From Chryseobacterium kimseyorum (GTDB lineage Bacteria > Bacteroidota > Bacteroidia > Flavobacteriales > Weeksellaceae): DNA of 64,000 nucleotides. This document shows, piece after piece, positions 16,644 to 25,035 of this stretch (positions within the stretch are counted from its first letter, which is position 1; the number at the start of each line of letters is the position of its first letter). Location: positions 124,001-188,000 of the forward strand of contig NZ_JAPDHW010000002.1 in the NCBI RefSeq assembly GCF_025971945.1. The letters run 5' to 3'. The notes under the pieces were generated by a model that did not search any database, was not told the DNA's origin, and was given only the letters and a program-made list of their open reading frames with translations. Made by a program: the position numbers and the translations under genes.

Positions 16644-19600
16644 TTACAATGCTAAGATAGACTTCAGCAGAACATTCACCTCATCTACATTCTGCACGCC
16701 ATCTTTCCTCATCATCAGCTGATTACCTTCTTTCCCAATTTTTTCTTTCAACTGTGCCTGTGAAGGATTTTGAGTTAAATAGCTTATAATATGTCTGAAT
16801 TTATCCGTCTGGTAAAATTTGTCCTGAGGATTATTCGGGAAATACCCTAAGAACACTTCGTTTTTCATCACTATTTTTTCGAAGCCAATATCTGCGGCCA
16901 GCCATTTCAGTGCTACGCTTTTCAGAAGATTAATCGCTTCATCCGGTAAAGTTCCGAAGCGGTCTGTGAGCTCAGATTCAAACTTCTGTAGATCCGTTTC
17001 ATTATCAATTTCAGCTAGCTTTTGATATAATAAAAGTCTTTCTTCCGTGCTCGAGATGTAAGAATCCGGAAGCATCAATTCTAAATCTGTATCAATATTA
17101 ACTTCTTTTACAGTCTTAAATAATTTTTGGCGGTCTGCTTCGTTTTCAAACAGATTTTCAAAATCTTTATCGTCTTTCAGTTCTTCCAAAGCTTCCTGCA
17201 TCATTTTCTGATAGGTTTCAAAACCCATCTCGTTGATAAACCCACTTTGCTCGCCACCTAATAAATCGCCGGCTCCACGAATTTCCAAATCTTTCATCGC
17301 AATCTGAAAACCACTTCCCAGATCTGAAAACTGCTCAATAGCTTCCAATCTTTTTCTCGCGTCAGAAGTTACCATATCCAGAGGCGGAGTAATTAGGTAA
17401 CAGAATGCTTTTCTGTTGCTTCGGCCAACACGGCCTCTCATCTGATGAAGATCAGCCATCCCAAAACGTTGTGCATCGTTGATGAACATGGTATTCGCAT
17501 TCGGAACATCTACTCCACTTTCTACAATCGTTGTGGCCACCAAAACGTCATATTTCCCTTCCATAAAGTCGAGAACATTTCTTTCAAGCTGTTTCCCTTC
17601 CATTTGTCCGTGACCGGTAATAACTCTAGCATCTGGAACCAATCTTTGAATCAGTCCCGCAATATCTTTCAGGTTTTCAACTCTGTTGTTGATAAAATAA
17701 ACCTGCCCGTCACGCTGTAGCTCATAAGAAACGGCATCACGGATAATTTCTTCACTAAAACCGACCATCTGCGTTTCTACGGGTTGCCTGTTTGGCGGTG
17801 GCGTTTTAATCACCGATAAATCTCTCGCCGCCATCAGAGAAAACTGCAGTGTTCTCGGAATAGGTGTCGCCGTCAAAGTCAGCGTATCGATATTAGATTT
17901 TAATGTTTTCAGTTTATCTTTTACTGCGACTCCGAACTTGTGTTCCTCATCAATAATCAGTAAACCTAAATCTTTAAATTTTACTTTTTCAGAAGCCAAC
18001 TGATGTGTTCCGATGACGATATCAACTTTTCCGTCTTTTAAACCTGCTATGGTTTCAGATTTCTGTTTCGCCGTTCTGAATCTGTTTAAATAAGAAATAG
18101 TTACAGGAAAATCTTTCAATCTGTCTTTAAAACTCCGGTAATGCTGAAACGCCAAAATGGTTGTAGGAACCAAAATTGCGACCTGTTTTCCGTCTGTGGC
18201 AGCTTTGAATGCAGCACGAATGGCAACTTCCGTTTTTCCGAAACCTACGTCACCACAAACCAGACGATCCATCACGGTTTCTGCTTCCATGTCATTTTTC
18301 ACATCGATGGTTGCTTTTTCCTGATCAGGTGTGTCTTCATAAATAAAGCTTGCTTCCAACTCATTCTGAAGGTAAGAATCCGGCGTGTACGCAAAACCTT
18401 TTGCAGTTTTTCTTTCTGCATATAATTTAATTAAGTCAAAAGCAATCTGCTTAACCTTGGCTTTAGTTTTCTGTTTTAAAGATTTCCATGCAGGTGAACC
18501 CAGCTTGCTCAGAACCACTTCTTTTCCGTCGGGACCGTTGTACTTTGAAATTTTATGGAGTGAATGAATACTTATATACAATAAGTCTCCATTCTTATAA
18601 GTCAGCTTAAAACATTCCTGAATTTTGCCATCGTTATTTACTTTTACCAATCCCATAAATTTTCCGATTCCGTGATCGATGTGGGCGATATAATCTCCTA
18701 CTTTCAGTGACATCAGATCTTTCAATGTCAGCTGTTCAGATTTGGCAAATGTGTTTTTGGCTTTATATCTTTGGTAACGGTCAAAAATCTGGTGATCCGT
18801 ATAAACTAAGATTTTATGATCTGCATCTACAAAACCTTCGTGAAGTTCAGATTTAAAACTTTTAAAGGAAACTTTAGACAAACCAGACTGAGAGAAATCA
18901 ATATCTTCAAAAATAGATTCTAACCGTTCTTTCTGTTTATCGGTGGCAAAAGAAATCCATGTTTCAAAACCCTGCTGCTGTTTTTCTTCCAAATCCTCAA
19001 TCAGCAATTCGAAGTTTTTATGAAAAGAAGGCTGCTGCGTTTGATTAAGCTGAAGTGTTTCAGAGTTGGAGAGTTCAAGAGTCTGCGGACTGAAATCTAT
19101 GGTTTTAAATTTTTTATAATCAAAAAGAAACTCCTCATCAGAAATAAATAATTCCTGTGGAGTTCTGTGCGAAATATCTTTGCTTAAGGTATCGTACTTT
19201 TCTAATGATTTTTCATAAAAACTTTTTATTTTATTTAAACCAATAACAGCATTTTTTGAAATTACAAAACTGTCTTTTGGCAAAAGCTCCAACAGAGAAA
19301 CACGGTTTCCTGAAACTGAGTAATTCATATTCGAGACCAACTGAAAATCTTTTACCTTATCAATAGAAAGTTGAGTTTCGATATCAAATGTTTTAATATT
19401 TTCCACTTCATTTCCAAAGAAAGTAATTCGGTATGGTTTTTCATTTGAATAAGAAAAGACATCTACAATTCCTCCACGTACAGAAAACTCTCCCGGCTCC
19501 GAAACAAAATCTGTTTGCTGAAACTGGTAATGAGAAAGCAATTCGTCCACAAAATCAAAATCGAGCTGGTCGCCAACTTTGATGTGGTGAGAAATCGCTT

Positions 19601-20024
19601 TAAAATCTTCTTTTTTCAAAACCTTTTCAGACAAAGCGCCCATGTAGGCAACGATAATCTTCGGGGACTTCTCAGAATTTATTTTATTTAAAACATCCGT
19701 ACGCAGCACCAAATTGGCATTTTGAGTTTTCTCAACCTGATAAGGCTCCAAATGCGTAGCCGGAAAATATAAAACCTTTTCTTTGCCAAGCAAATCCTCC
19801 ATTTCGGTATTGATGTAAAGAGCTTCTTCTTTATCATCAACAAGGTAAAGAATTGTCTTTTTATGGATAAGAAAAAGTTCTGCGGTAAAAATAGAAACCG
19901 ACGAACCCGCGCTTCCCTTCACAGAAAGATGCTGATGATTCTCAAGCTGAACAAAAATTTCTTTTCCAAATTCTTTCTTTAAAAGATCCGGAAGAAAGGT
20001 TTCTTTTATGGTTTTTAAATGCAT
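16644..20024 (-). CDS. mfd: Transcription-repair coupling factor Mfd
   Basis: About 1126 residues from the ATG at 20024. Mfd removes stalled RNA polymerase from DNA lesions and recruits the UvrABC system. Seen in order are UvrB-like N-terminal domains (SVKGSAGSSVSIF, FPATHLEPYQ, EPGEFSVRGGIVDVF), the polymerase-interacting region (VGDYIAHIDHGIGKFMGLVK), the helicase core with Walker A VCGDVGFGKTEVAIRAAFKA and box II IIDEEHKFGV, then LTATPIPRTL, and a C-terminal TRCF domain. An in-frame ATG at 20087 would add 21 residues but lies two bases after a -7 element, so the internal start is preferred. Confidence 0.94.
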   Translation of the reverse strand: MHLKTIKETFLPDLLKKEFGKEIFVQLENHQHLSVKGSAGSSVSIFTAELFLIHKKTILYLVDDKEEALYINTEMEDLLGKEKVLYFPATHLEPYQVEKTQNANLVLRTDVLNKINSEKSPKIIVAYMGALSEKVLKKEDFKAISHHIKVGDQLDFDFVDELLSHYQFQQTDFVSEPGEFSVRGGIVDVFSYSNEKPYRITFFGNEVENIKTFDIETQLSIDKVKDFQLVSNMNYSVSGNRVSLLELLPKDSFVISKNAVIGLNKIKSFYEKSLEKYDTLSKDISHRTPQELFISDEEFLFDYKKFKTIDFSPQTLELSNSETLQLNQTQQPSFHKNFELLIEDLEEKQQQGFETWISFATDKQKERLESIFEDIDFSQSGLSKVSFKSFKSELHEGFVDADHKILVYTDHQIFDRYQRYKAKNTFAKSEQLTLKDLMSLKVGDYIAHIDHGIGKFMGLVKVNNDGKIQECFKLTYKNGDLLYISIHSLHKISKYNGPDGKEVVLSKLGSPAWKSLKQKTKAKVKQIAFDLIKLYAERKTAKGFAYTPDSYLQNELEASFIYEDTPDQEKATIDVKNDMEAETVMDRLVCGDVGFGKTEVAIRAAFKAATDGKQVAILVPTTILAFQHYRSFKDRLKDFPVTISYLNRFRTAKQKSETIAGLKDGKVDIVIGTHQLASEKVKFKDLGLLIIDEEHKFGVAVKDKLKTLKSNIDTLTLTATPIPRTLQFSLMAARDLSVIKTPPPNRQPVETQMVGFSEEIIRDAVSYELQRDGQVYFINNRVENLKDIAGLIQRLVPDARVITGHGQMEGKQLERNVLDFMEGKYDVLVATTIVESGVDVPNANTMFINDAQRFGMADLHQMRGRVGRSNRKAFCYLITPPLDMVTSDARKRLEAIEQFSDLGSGFQIAMKDLEIRGAGDLLGGEQSGFINEMGFETYQKMMQEALEELKDDKDFENLFENEADRQKLFKTVKEVNIDTDLELMLPDSYISSTEERLLLYQKLAEIDNETDLQKFESELTDRFGTLPDEAINLLKSVALKWLAADIGFEKIVMKNEVFLGYFPNNPQDKFYQTDKFRHIISYLTQNPSQAQLKEKIGKEGNQLMMRKDGVQNVDEVNVLLKSILAL

Positions 20025-20089
20025 AAAAATAATATAGGTATAAACGACAAAAGCGATTTCGGGAGAATTCCGAAACCGTTTTAGCATTA

Positions 20090-20097
20090 CAAAGATA
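20090..20097 (-). promoter_or_regulatory. -7 promoter element TATCTTTG of mfd
   Basis: Minus-strand TATCTTTG lies about 65 bases before the preferred mfd start and two bases before the longer alternative start. Confidence 0.6.
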
Positions 20098-20275
20098 ATG
20101 CTAATTTTTATTTATGATTCCCTGAAAACCCATCAGCTGAAAAATTCATCAACATATCTTCATTAATCATAACTTTTTACTAAAAAACCAAAAAAAAGTT
20201 AAATAAAATTCACTTTTTCTGATACGGCACAGTGTTTGAAAAGTCTTCTTCCATAAACCGAAATATTAAAATATT

Positions 20276-20668
20276 ATGAAAAATGTAATCAAAATTTTAG
20301 GCGTTTTTATGCTGGTAATGTTCACAGCAATCTCGTTCACTTCATGCAGCGATGATGACGATCCGGCAAACAATGATTTCTTCGCAGGAACTTACAAAGG
20401 AAGCATCTCATATAATGACGGATCAAATACCGTGTCAGCAGATGATGGAAGTGTATTTGTAACAAAAATTGCAAGCGGAACGAAATATAACTTTGCATTC
20501 TCAAACAGTATCCCGGATTTGAACGGTGTTGAATTTGAAAAGCAAGGTGATAACACTTTGGTAAGTGTAGGATCTACTGCCACTTCTTACATTAGAATCG
20601 ACAACAATGATTTGAAGATTTTATATGCAAAAGATGGAAAAATCTGGACAGCAAACTGTACAAGATAA
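20276..20668 (+). CDS. Small predicted lipoprotein, unknown function
   Basis: A 130-residue protein. The N-terminus KILGVFMLVMFTAISFTSC then SDDDDPAN is a lipoprotein signal with an acidic residue cluster directly after the Cys. The rest is strand-rich (FAGTYKGSISYNDGS, RIDNNDLKILYAKDGKIW), like many small Bacteroidota surface lipoproteins with a beta-barrel-like domain. No family is recognised. It is followed by a terminator and stands alone. Confidence 0.75.
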   Translation: MKNVIKILGVFMLVMFTAISFTSCSDDDDPANNDFFAGTYKGSISYNDGSNTVSADDGSVFVTKIASGTKYNFAFSNSIPDLNGVEFEKQGDNTLVSVGSTATSYIRIDNNDLKILYAKDGKIWTANCTR

Positions 20669-20689
20669 TAACTATTCATACATATCTGA

Positions 20690-20723
20690 AACCTGTCTCT
20701 CTTTTGGGAAGCAGGTTTTTTTT
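20690..20723 (+). terminator. Intrinsic terminator
   Basis: AACCTG pairs with CAGGTT around a partly paired 16-base interior, followed by at least six T, 22 bases after the lipoprotein stop. Confidence 0.75.
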
Positions 20724-20846
20724 GCGCAATACAGCAATTTAATCTTTTTTTAATCTGTGATAAACTTTAGTTAAGTCCGCAAAAATAGATTTTCATATTA
20801 AGATTTTCCATAAATTTACTTCAACAAAAACAATAAATATCAACGA

Positions 20847-21092
20847 ATGAAAAAATTTCTTACCGCAATGTCAATCGTTTTAGGATTAGGACTTGCAACT
20901 GCCCAACAAACCGCACCGGCTGCTAAAGCAACTGTAAAACAGACAACCAAGACATCAAAAGTAACCAAGCCGGAAGCAGCGAAACCCGCAACCAAGCTTA
21001 AAAAGGACGGTACTCCTGACAAAAGATATAAAGAAAATCAAAAATTAAAAAAAGACGGAACTCCTGACAAGAGATACAAGGCGAACAAATAA
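20847..21092 (+). CDS. Small secreted Lys-rich protein with tandem LKKDGTPDKRYK repeats
   Basis: An 81-residue protein with a signal peptide (MKKFLTAMSIVLGLGLATAQ) and a highly basic Ala/Lys/Thr-rich linker. It ends with two copies of LKKDGTPDKRYK separated by ENQ. The mature protein has no hydrophobic core and is probably disordered. The repeat occurs in small proteins I associate with Chryseobacterium, but no function is known to me. It has a near-consensus -7 element (TAAATTTA) about 28 bases upstream and a terminator behind it. Confidence 0.75.
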   Translation: MKKFLTAMSIVLGLGLATAQQTAPAAKATVKQTTKTSKVTKPEAAKPATKLKKDGTPDKRYKENQKLKKDGTPDKRYKANK

Positions 21093-21135
21093 TCAACATT
21101 AAAGAATGTTGTTCTTTCATAATCAAATTTCGACG

Positions 21136-21168
21136 AACCGGTGAATTGTATTCATCGGTTTTTTTTTG
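21136..21168 (+). terminator. Intrinsic terminator
   Basis: AACCGGTGAAT pairs with ATTCATCGGTT (one G-U pair) around loop TGT, followed by eight further T. Confidence 0.88.
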
Positions 21169-21184
21169 TTTAAATTTTAAAATA

Positions 21185-21217
21185 TTTGATGGAATTCTCT
21201 ACTTATTTATAAATTTG
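21185..21217 (+). promoter_or_regulatory. Promoter with -33 TTTG and -7 TAAATTTG
   Basis: TTTG at 21185 and TAAATTTG at 21210 are 21 bases apart, matching both Bacteroidota promoter elements. The -7 element ends four bases before the GH3-family ATG, implying a leaderless mRNA. Confidence 0.65.
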
Positions 21218-21221
21218 AACC

Positions 21222-22721
21222 ATGTTAAACTTCTTCAAGAAAAATGCAGCATTAATCTGGGCAAAAAAACATGTGCAGAAAACGAATGATTTTAAGCAAA
21301 ACGCAGAAAGAAATCAGGAGAAATTGCTTTTGGGCTTGGTGAAAACTGCCGAGAAAACACTTTTTGGAAGAGAACATCAATTTGAAAACATTAAGACCGT
21401 AGAAGATTTTCAGAAAAATGTACGAATAGCCGATTATGAAGATCTTAAACCTTATATCGAGAAAGTAAAAAGAGGCCAACGAAACATTCTCTGGACAGAA
21501 ACGCCGGAATATTTTGCAAAAACTTCCGGTACAACTTCAGGCTCAAAATATATTCCGATTTCCAAAGAAGGAATGCCTTTTCAAGTTGCAGGAGCGCAGA
21601 GCGCCCTGTTTCATTATATTTCAAAAAAAGGAAACGCTGATTTTGTTAACGGAAAAATGATTTTCCTACAGGGAAGTCCGGAACTGGAAGAAGTTTTCGG
21701 AATAAAAACCGGAAGACTTTCAGGAATTGTGGCTCACCATATCCCAAACTATCTTCAGAAAAACCGTCTGCCAAGCTGGGAAACCAACTTGATGGAAGAC
21801 TGGGAAGCCAAAGTAGATAAAATTGTGGAAGAAACTGAAAAGGAAAACATGACTCTGATCTCAGGAATTCCGCCTTGGCTGATTATGTATTTTGAAAAAC
21901 TGATTGAGAAGAACGGCAGAAAAATAAAACAGCTGTTTCCCAATCTGCAACTTATCGTAACAGGCGGCGTAAACTATGAGCCTTACCGTGAAAAGATGGA
22001 AGAACTTTTAGGTGGAAAAGTAGACATTGTTCAGACCTTTCCTGCGTCAGAAGGTTTTTTTGCGTTTCAGGATGATTACACCAAAGAAGGGCTTCTACTT
22101 TTAACCAATCATGGAATTTTCTATGAGTTTGTTGCACTCGAAGATTACGGAAAACCAAATGCAAAAAGACTTACCTTAGCAGAAATCGAACTTAATAAAG
22201 ATTATGCTTTAATCCTAACAACAAATTCAGGACTTTGGGCTTATTCCATTGGTGATGTTGTGCGATTTATTGATAAAAATCCGCACCGTATTTTGGTCAG
22301 CGGCAGAACCAAACATTTTACCTCAGCTTTTGGCGAACATGTTATTGCATTTGAAGTGGAAGAGGCAATGAAAGCTACCGTAGAAAAATTCCCTGCGCAG
22401 ATCACAGAATTTCACCTTGCTCCGGAAGTAAATCCTGAAGAAGGCTTACCTTATCATGAATGGTTTGTGGAATTTGAGAAAGAACCTGAAAGTTTAGATC
22501 AATTTAAAAATGAACTTGATGATCAGTTGAGAAAGCGAAATACTTACTATAATGACTTGATATCGGGAAACATTCTTCAAAAATTAAAAATCAGCAAGGT
22601 TTCTAAAAATGCTTTTCAGGAATATGCAAAATCTCAGGGGAAATTAGGCGGTCAGAATAAAATTCCGAGATTGGCTAACGACAGAAAAATTGCAGATTTA
22701 CTGCAGATTTATAAAAAATAA
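21222..22721 (+). CDS. GH3-family acyl-acid amido synthetase-like protein
   Basis: A 499-residue member of the GH3 (auxin-responsive) adenylating superfamily. The ATP/AMP-binding motif TSGTTSGSKYIPIS is at residues 101-114. IVTGGVNYEPYREKM near 245, FPASEGFFAFQ near 268 and LWAYSIGDVVRF near 340 match family blocks, and the C-terminal cap is complete. Plant GH3 enzymes conjugate hormone acids to amino acids; the bacterial substrate is not known, so only acyl adenylation is a safe statement. A TAnnTTTG element ends four bases before the ATG. The next gene starts 20 bases after its stop. Confidence 0.88.
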   Translation: MLNFFKKNAALIWAKKHVQKTNDFKQNAERNQEKLLLGLVKTAEKTLFGREHQFENIKTVEDFQKNVRIADYEDLKPYIEKVKRGQRNILWTETPEYFAKTSGTTSGSKYIPISKEGMPFQVAGAQSALFHYISKKGNADFVNGKMIFLQGSPELEEVFGIKTGRLSGIVAHHIPNYLQKNRLPSWETNLMEDWEAKVDKIVEETEKENMTLISGIPPWLIMYFEKLIEKNGRKIKQLFPNLQLIVTGGVNYEPYREKMEELLGGKVDIVQTFPASEGFFAFQDDYTKEGLLLLTNHGIFYEFVALEDYGKPNAKRLTLAEIELNKDYALILTTNSGLWAYSIGDVVRFIDKNPHRILVSGRTKHFTSAFGEHVIAFEVEEAMKATVEKFPAQITEFHLAPEVNPEEGLPYHEWFVEFEKEPESLDQFKNELDDQLRKRNTYYNDLISGNILQKLKISKVSKNAFQEYAKSQGKLGGQNKIPRLANDRKIADLLQIYKK

Positions 22722-22741
22722 CACACCTTCAATCACCTTTT

Positions 22742-23119
22742 ATGAAAAGAATTTTGTACGCTTTAGTAATCATTTCAATTACATCTTGCAGTTCGCTGAA
22801 ATACAGCGCAACAGAAAATCCTGACAATTATAAAAATATAAAAGCGGGAAATAAATATACCTTTCATCAGACTGACGGAAGCAAAACTCCAATGACGATA
22901 AGTTCGATTTCTAAAGACAGTATTATCGGAAGCAAAAAAAATGAAAGAATTTCTATTGCAAAAACCAATATTACGGAGATAAGAAAAGACAGAACGGCGG
23001 TTGCCGTCGTTGCAACAGCAGGAGGAGTTGCCGCATTAACAACAATGATTATAGTGATGTCAAAAGCTACTGATGTTTTAGCAGACACCGCTGCTGCATT
23101 TGGAAGTGGTTTAAACTAA
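22742..23119 (+). CDS. Small lipoprotein with C-terminal hydrophobic segment, paralogue of the next gene
   Basis: A 125-residue protein with the lipoprotein signal LYALVIISITSC followed by SSLKYSA. The central strand-rich part has NYKNIKAGNKYTF and ISSISKDSIIGS, and a Gly/Ala-rich hydrophobic segment from residue 87 (VAVVATAGGVAALTTMIIVM) could span a membrane. The gene at 23254 has the same plan (NYSNLEAGKMYVV, FRNISGDNIIG, VVGGAAVIGAAGVAALV). It follows the GH3-family gene closely and may be co-transcribed. The function is unknown. Confidence 0.72.
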   Translation: MKRILYALVIISITSCSSLKYSATENPDNYKNIKAGNKYTFHQTDGSKTPMTISSISKDSIIGSKKNERISIAKTNITEIRKDRTAVAVVATAGGVAALTTMIIVMSKATDVLADTAAAFGSGLN

Positions 23120-23168
23120 TTTTGATAAAATAATCATTCGAACATAAAAATTCTTCATTTTTTAGTTT

Positions 23169-23200
23169 AATCTTACAAAAAGATAAGATTTTCTTTTTTT
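23169..23200 (+). terminator. Probable terminator
   Basis: AATCTTA and TAAGATT pair around an 8-base loop and a T-rich tract follows, 50 bases after the small lipoprotein gene. Confidence 0.6.
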
Positions 23201-23227
23201 ATGAAAACATATATTCAAAAAAAATTA

Positions 23228-23235
23228 TAAATTTG
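23228..23235 (+). promoter_or_regulatory. -7 promoter element TAAATTTG
   Basis: TAAATTTG lies 18 bases before the ATG at 23254, so the second small lipoprotein has its own promoter. Confidence 0.6.
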
Positions 23236-23253
23236 GAAAACTAAAAAATTATA

Positions 23254-23616
23254 ATGAAAGCATCTGTACTTTTAAAATCATCTTTACTAACGGGTTTATT
23301 TGTCATCTCATCTTGTGCTACCACAAAGTACAGCGAAAACATTTCAACAAATAATTATTCTAATCTTGAAGCAGGAAAAATGTATGTTGTGACGCCTAGA
23401 GACGGATCTAAAAAACAAACCATCCTTTTTAGAAATATCAGTGGTGACAATATCATCGGAACTGCCGGAAGAAAAGACAGTACAGAGGTAGTAATCCCAA
23501 AATCTAATGTTGCTGCAGTAAAAGACAGATCTCAGGGTAGAGTTGTAGGCGGAGCTGCCGTGATTGGTGCTGCCGGAGTTGCTGCATTGGTGATCAGCTC
23601 TTTGAGAGCCGACTAA
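23254..23616 (+). CDS. Small lipoprotein with glycine-rich C-terminus, paralogue of the previous gene
   Basis: A 120-residue protein. The signal LLTGLFVISSC then ATTKYSEN gives a lipidated Cys at about 22. The middle part (NLEAGKMYVVTPRDGSKK, GDNIIGTAGRK) is aligned by eye with the gene at 22742, and the C-terminal Gly/Ala/Val stretch is hydrophobic. Both look like duplicated envelope proteins of unknown role. A terminator hairpin lies about 57 bases downstream. Confidence 0.72.
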   Translation: MKASVLLKSSLLTGLFVISSCATTKYSENISTNNYSNLEAGKMYVVTPRDGSKKQTILFRNISGDNIIGTAGRKDSTEVVIPKSNVAAVKDRSQGRVVGGAAVIGAAGVAALVISSLRAD

Positions 23617-23673
23617 AATAGACGTTATCTTTCGGAAGAAATAAGAAAATTCTTTTGAAAAGACCATATATGA

Positions 23674-23705
23674 ATAGCCCTGAATGAATTTTTAGGGCTA
23701 TTTTT
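23674..23705 (+). terminator. Terminator overlapping the next promoter
   Basis: ATAGCCCT pairs with AGGGCTAT around a 12-base loop, followed by T. The T-tract is also part of the -7 element of the MFS gene. Confidence 0.78.
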
Positions 23706-23706
23706 G
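23699..23706 (+). promoter_or_regulatory. -7 promoter element TATTTTTG built into a terminator
   Basis: TATTTTTG ends four bases before the MFS transporter ATG and shares its first bases with the stem and T-tract of the preceding terminator. Confidence 0.65.
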
Positions 23707-23710
23707 CGGA

Positions 23711-24946
23711 ATGATTTCTTTTGCACCGCTTAAAACCTTAGAAAATATAGAGTTCAGAAATCTTCTTACAGGGAGATTTTTTATTGTTTTAGCATTCAGA
23801 ATGCTGGCCACTTTATTAGGATGGTGGGTGTATCAGTTAACAAAAGATCCTTTCTCCATCGGTTTGATCGGACTATCGGAAGTGATTCCAGCAGTGAGTT
23901 GCGCTTTGTACGCCGGTCACGTGATCGATATGAATGAGAAGAAGAAACTGCTTCTTATCTGCACTTATCTCTATGTTTTTCTGATTGGCTTACTGTTGAT
24001 TCCTGCCTTCTTTAATGTAGAACTTCACTTTTCAGGACACGAAATTACCTATTACATATACGGAGTTATTTTTTTCACAGGAATTGTAAGAGCTTTCATA
24101 GGACCGATTGTTCCATCAATGATTCCTAAAATTGTTCAGAAAGTCAATTTACCGAGTGCTATTACTTTAAATCAGGGAACATTCCTGATTTCCTCAGTTT
24201 GTGGGCACGCTGCTGGAGGATTTTTAATTGGTTTGGTTGGAGTAAAATGGACGTTAATCGTTATCATATCTTTAATATCTATTGCTTCTATCTTTTTCTG
24301 GCAGCTGAATAAGCAATTTTCGCAACATGAAAAAGACAAGATCAAAGTAATGGAAAGTATGCGTGAAGGGATTTGTTATATTTTTAAAACGAAAGAGATT
24401 CTTGGAGCACTCTGTCTGGATATGTTCGCTGTTCTTTTTGGCGGTGCCGTTGCGATGATTCCAGTTTTTGCGACAGATATTTTAAAGTCCGGTGCTGAAG
24501 GTTTCGGATTACTGAATGCCGCTTCGGATATTGGCTCTATGATTATCATTACTACGCTTTCTATCATCCCGTTACGCAAAAATCAGGGTAAAGTTTTACT
24601 CAGTGTCGTTGCAGGATTCGGACTTTGCATCATCGGTTTCGGGCTGTCACATTACTATTGGTTATCGTTCATGTTTTTGGTTTTAAGTGGAATGCTCGAC
24701 GGAATTTCCGTAGTCATCCGCGGAACTATTGTTCAGCTGAAAACTCCGGATCACATTAGAGGCAGAGTATTGAGTGTCAACTCCATTTTCATCATGTCGA
24801 GCAACGAAATGGGACAATTTGAGAGCGGACTTGCTGCAAAACTGATGGGAGTCGTTCGCTCGGTTGTATTCGGGGGCAGCATGACTTTACTGATTGCATT
24901 GGTGGTAGCAACTACAAATCCTAAATTGAGAAAAATGCAATATTAG
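23711..24946 (+). CDS. MFS transporter, DHA3-like
   Basis: A 411-residue transporter with about 12 hydrophobic spans and no signal peptide. The N-terminus EFRNLLTGRFFIVLAFRMLA resembles EntS/MefA-type (DHA3) exporters, and GIVRAFIGPIVPSMIPKIV near residue 130 and IVQLKTPDHIRGRVLSVNSI near 340 are typical motifs of that group. Substrates in the group include siderophores and macrolides; the one used here cannot be told. Its ATG lies four bases after the -7 element. Confidence 0.87.
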   Translation: MISFAPLKTLENIEFRNLLTGRFFIVLAFRMLATLLGWWVYQLTKDPFSIGLIGLSEVIPAVSCALYAGHVIDMNEKKKLLLICTYLYVFLIGLLLIPAFFNVELHFSGHEITYYIYGVIFFTGIVRAFIGPIVPSMIPKIVQKVNLPSAITLNQGTFLISSVCGHAAGGFLIGLVGVKWTLIVIISLISIASIFFWQLNKQFSQHEKDKIKVMESMREGICYIFKTKEILGALCLDMFAVLFGGAVAMIPVFATDILKSGAEGFGLLNAASDIGSMIIITTLSIIPLRKNQGKVLLSVVAGFGLCIIGFGLSHYYWLSFMFLVLSGMLDGISVVIRGTIVQLKTPDHIRGRVLSVNSIFIMSSNEMGQFESGLAAKLMGVVRSVVFGGSMTLLIALVVATTNPKLRKMQY

Positions 24947-24953
24947 GAAACAT

Positions 24954-24988
24954 TGAGCGTTACATTTAAATATATTATAAAACGCTCA
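24954..24988 (+). repeat. Inverted repeat after the MFS gene
   Basis: TGAGCGTT and AACGCTCA are inverted around a 19-base AT-rich interior just after the MFS stop codon. It lacks a T-tract, so termination is only possible, not clear. Confidence 0.4.
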
Positions 24989-25009
24989 CCCTTAGCTTAA
25001 TATTTTTTA

Positions 25010-25017
25010 TATATTTG
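25010..25017 (+). promoter_or_regulatory. -7 promoter element TATATTTG
   Basis: TATATTTG lies 18 bases before the ATG of the first T9SS type B protein gene. Confidence 0.6.
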
Positions 25018-25035
25018 TAATTAAATTTTTCGAAA

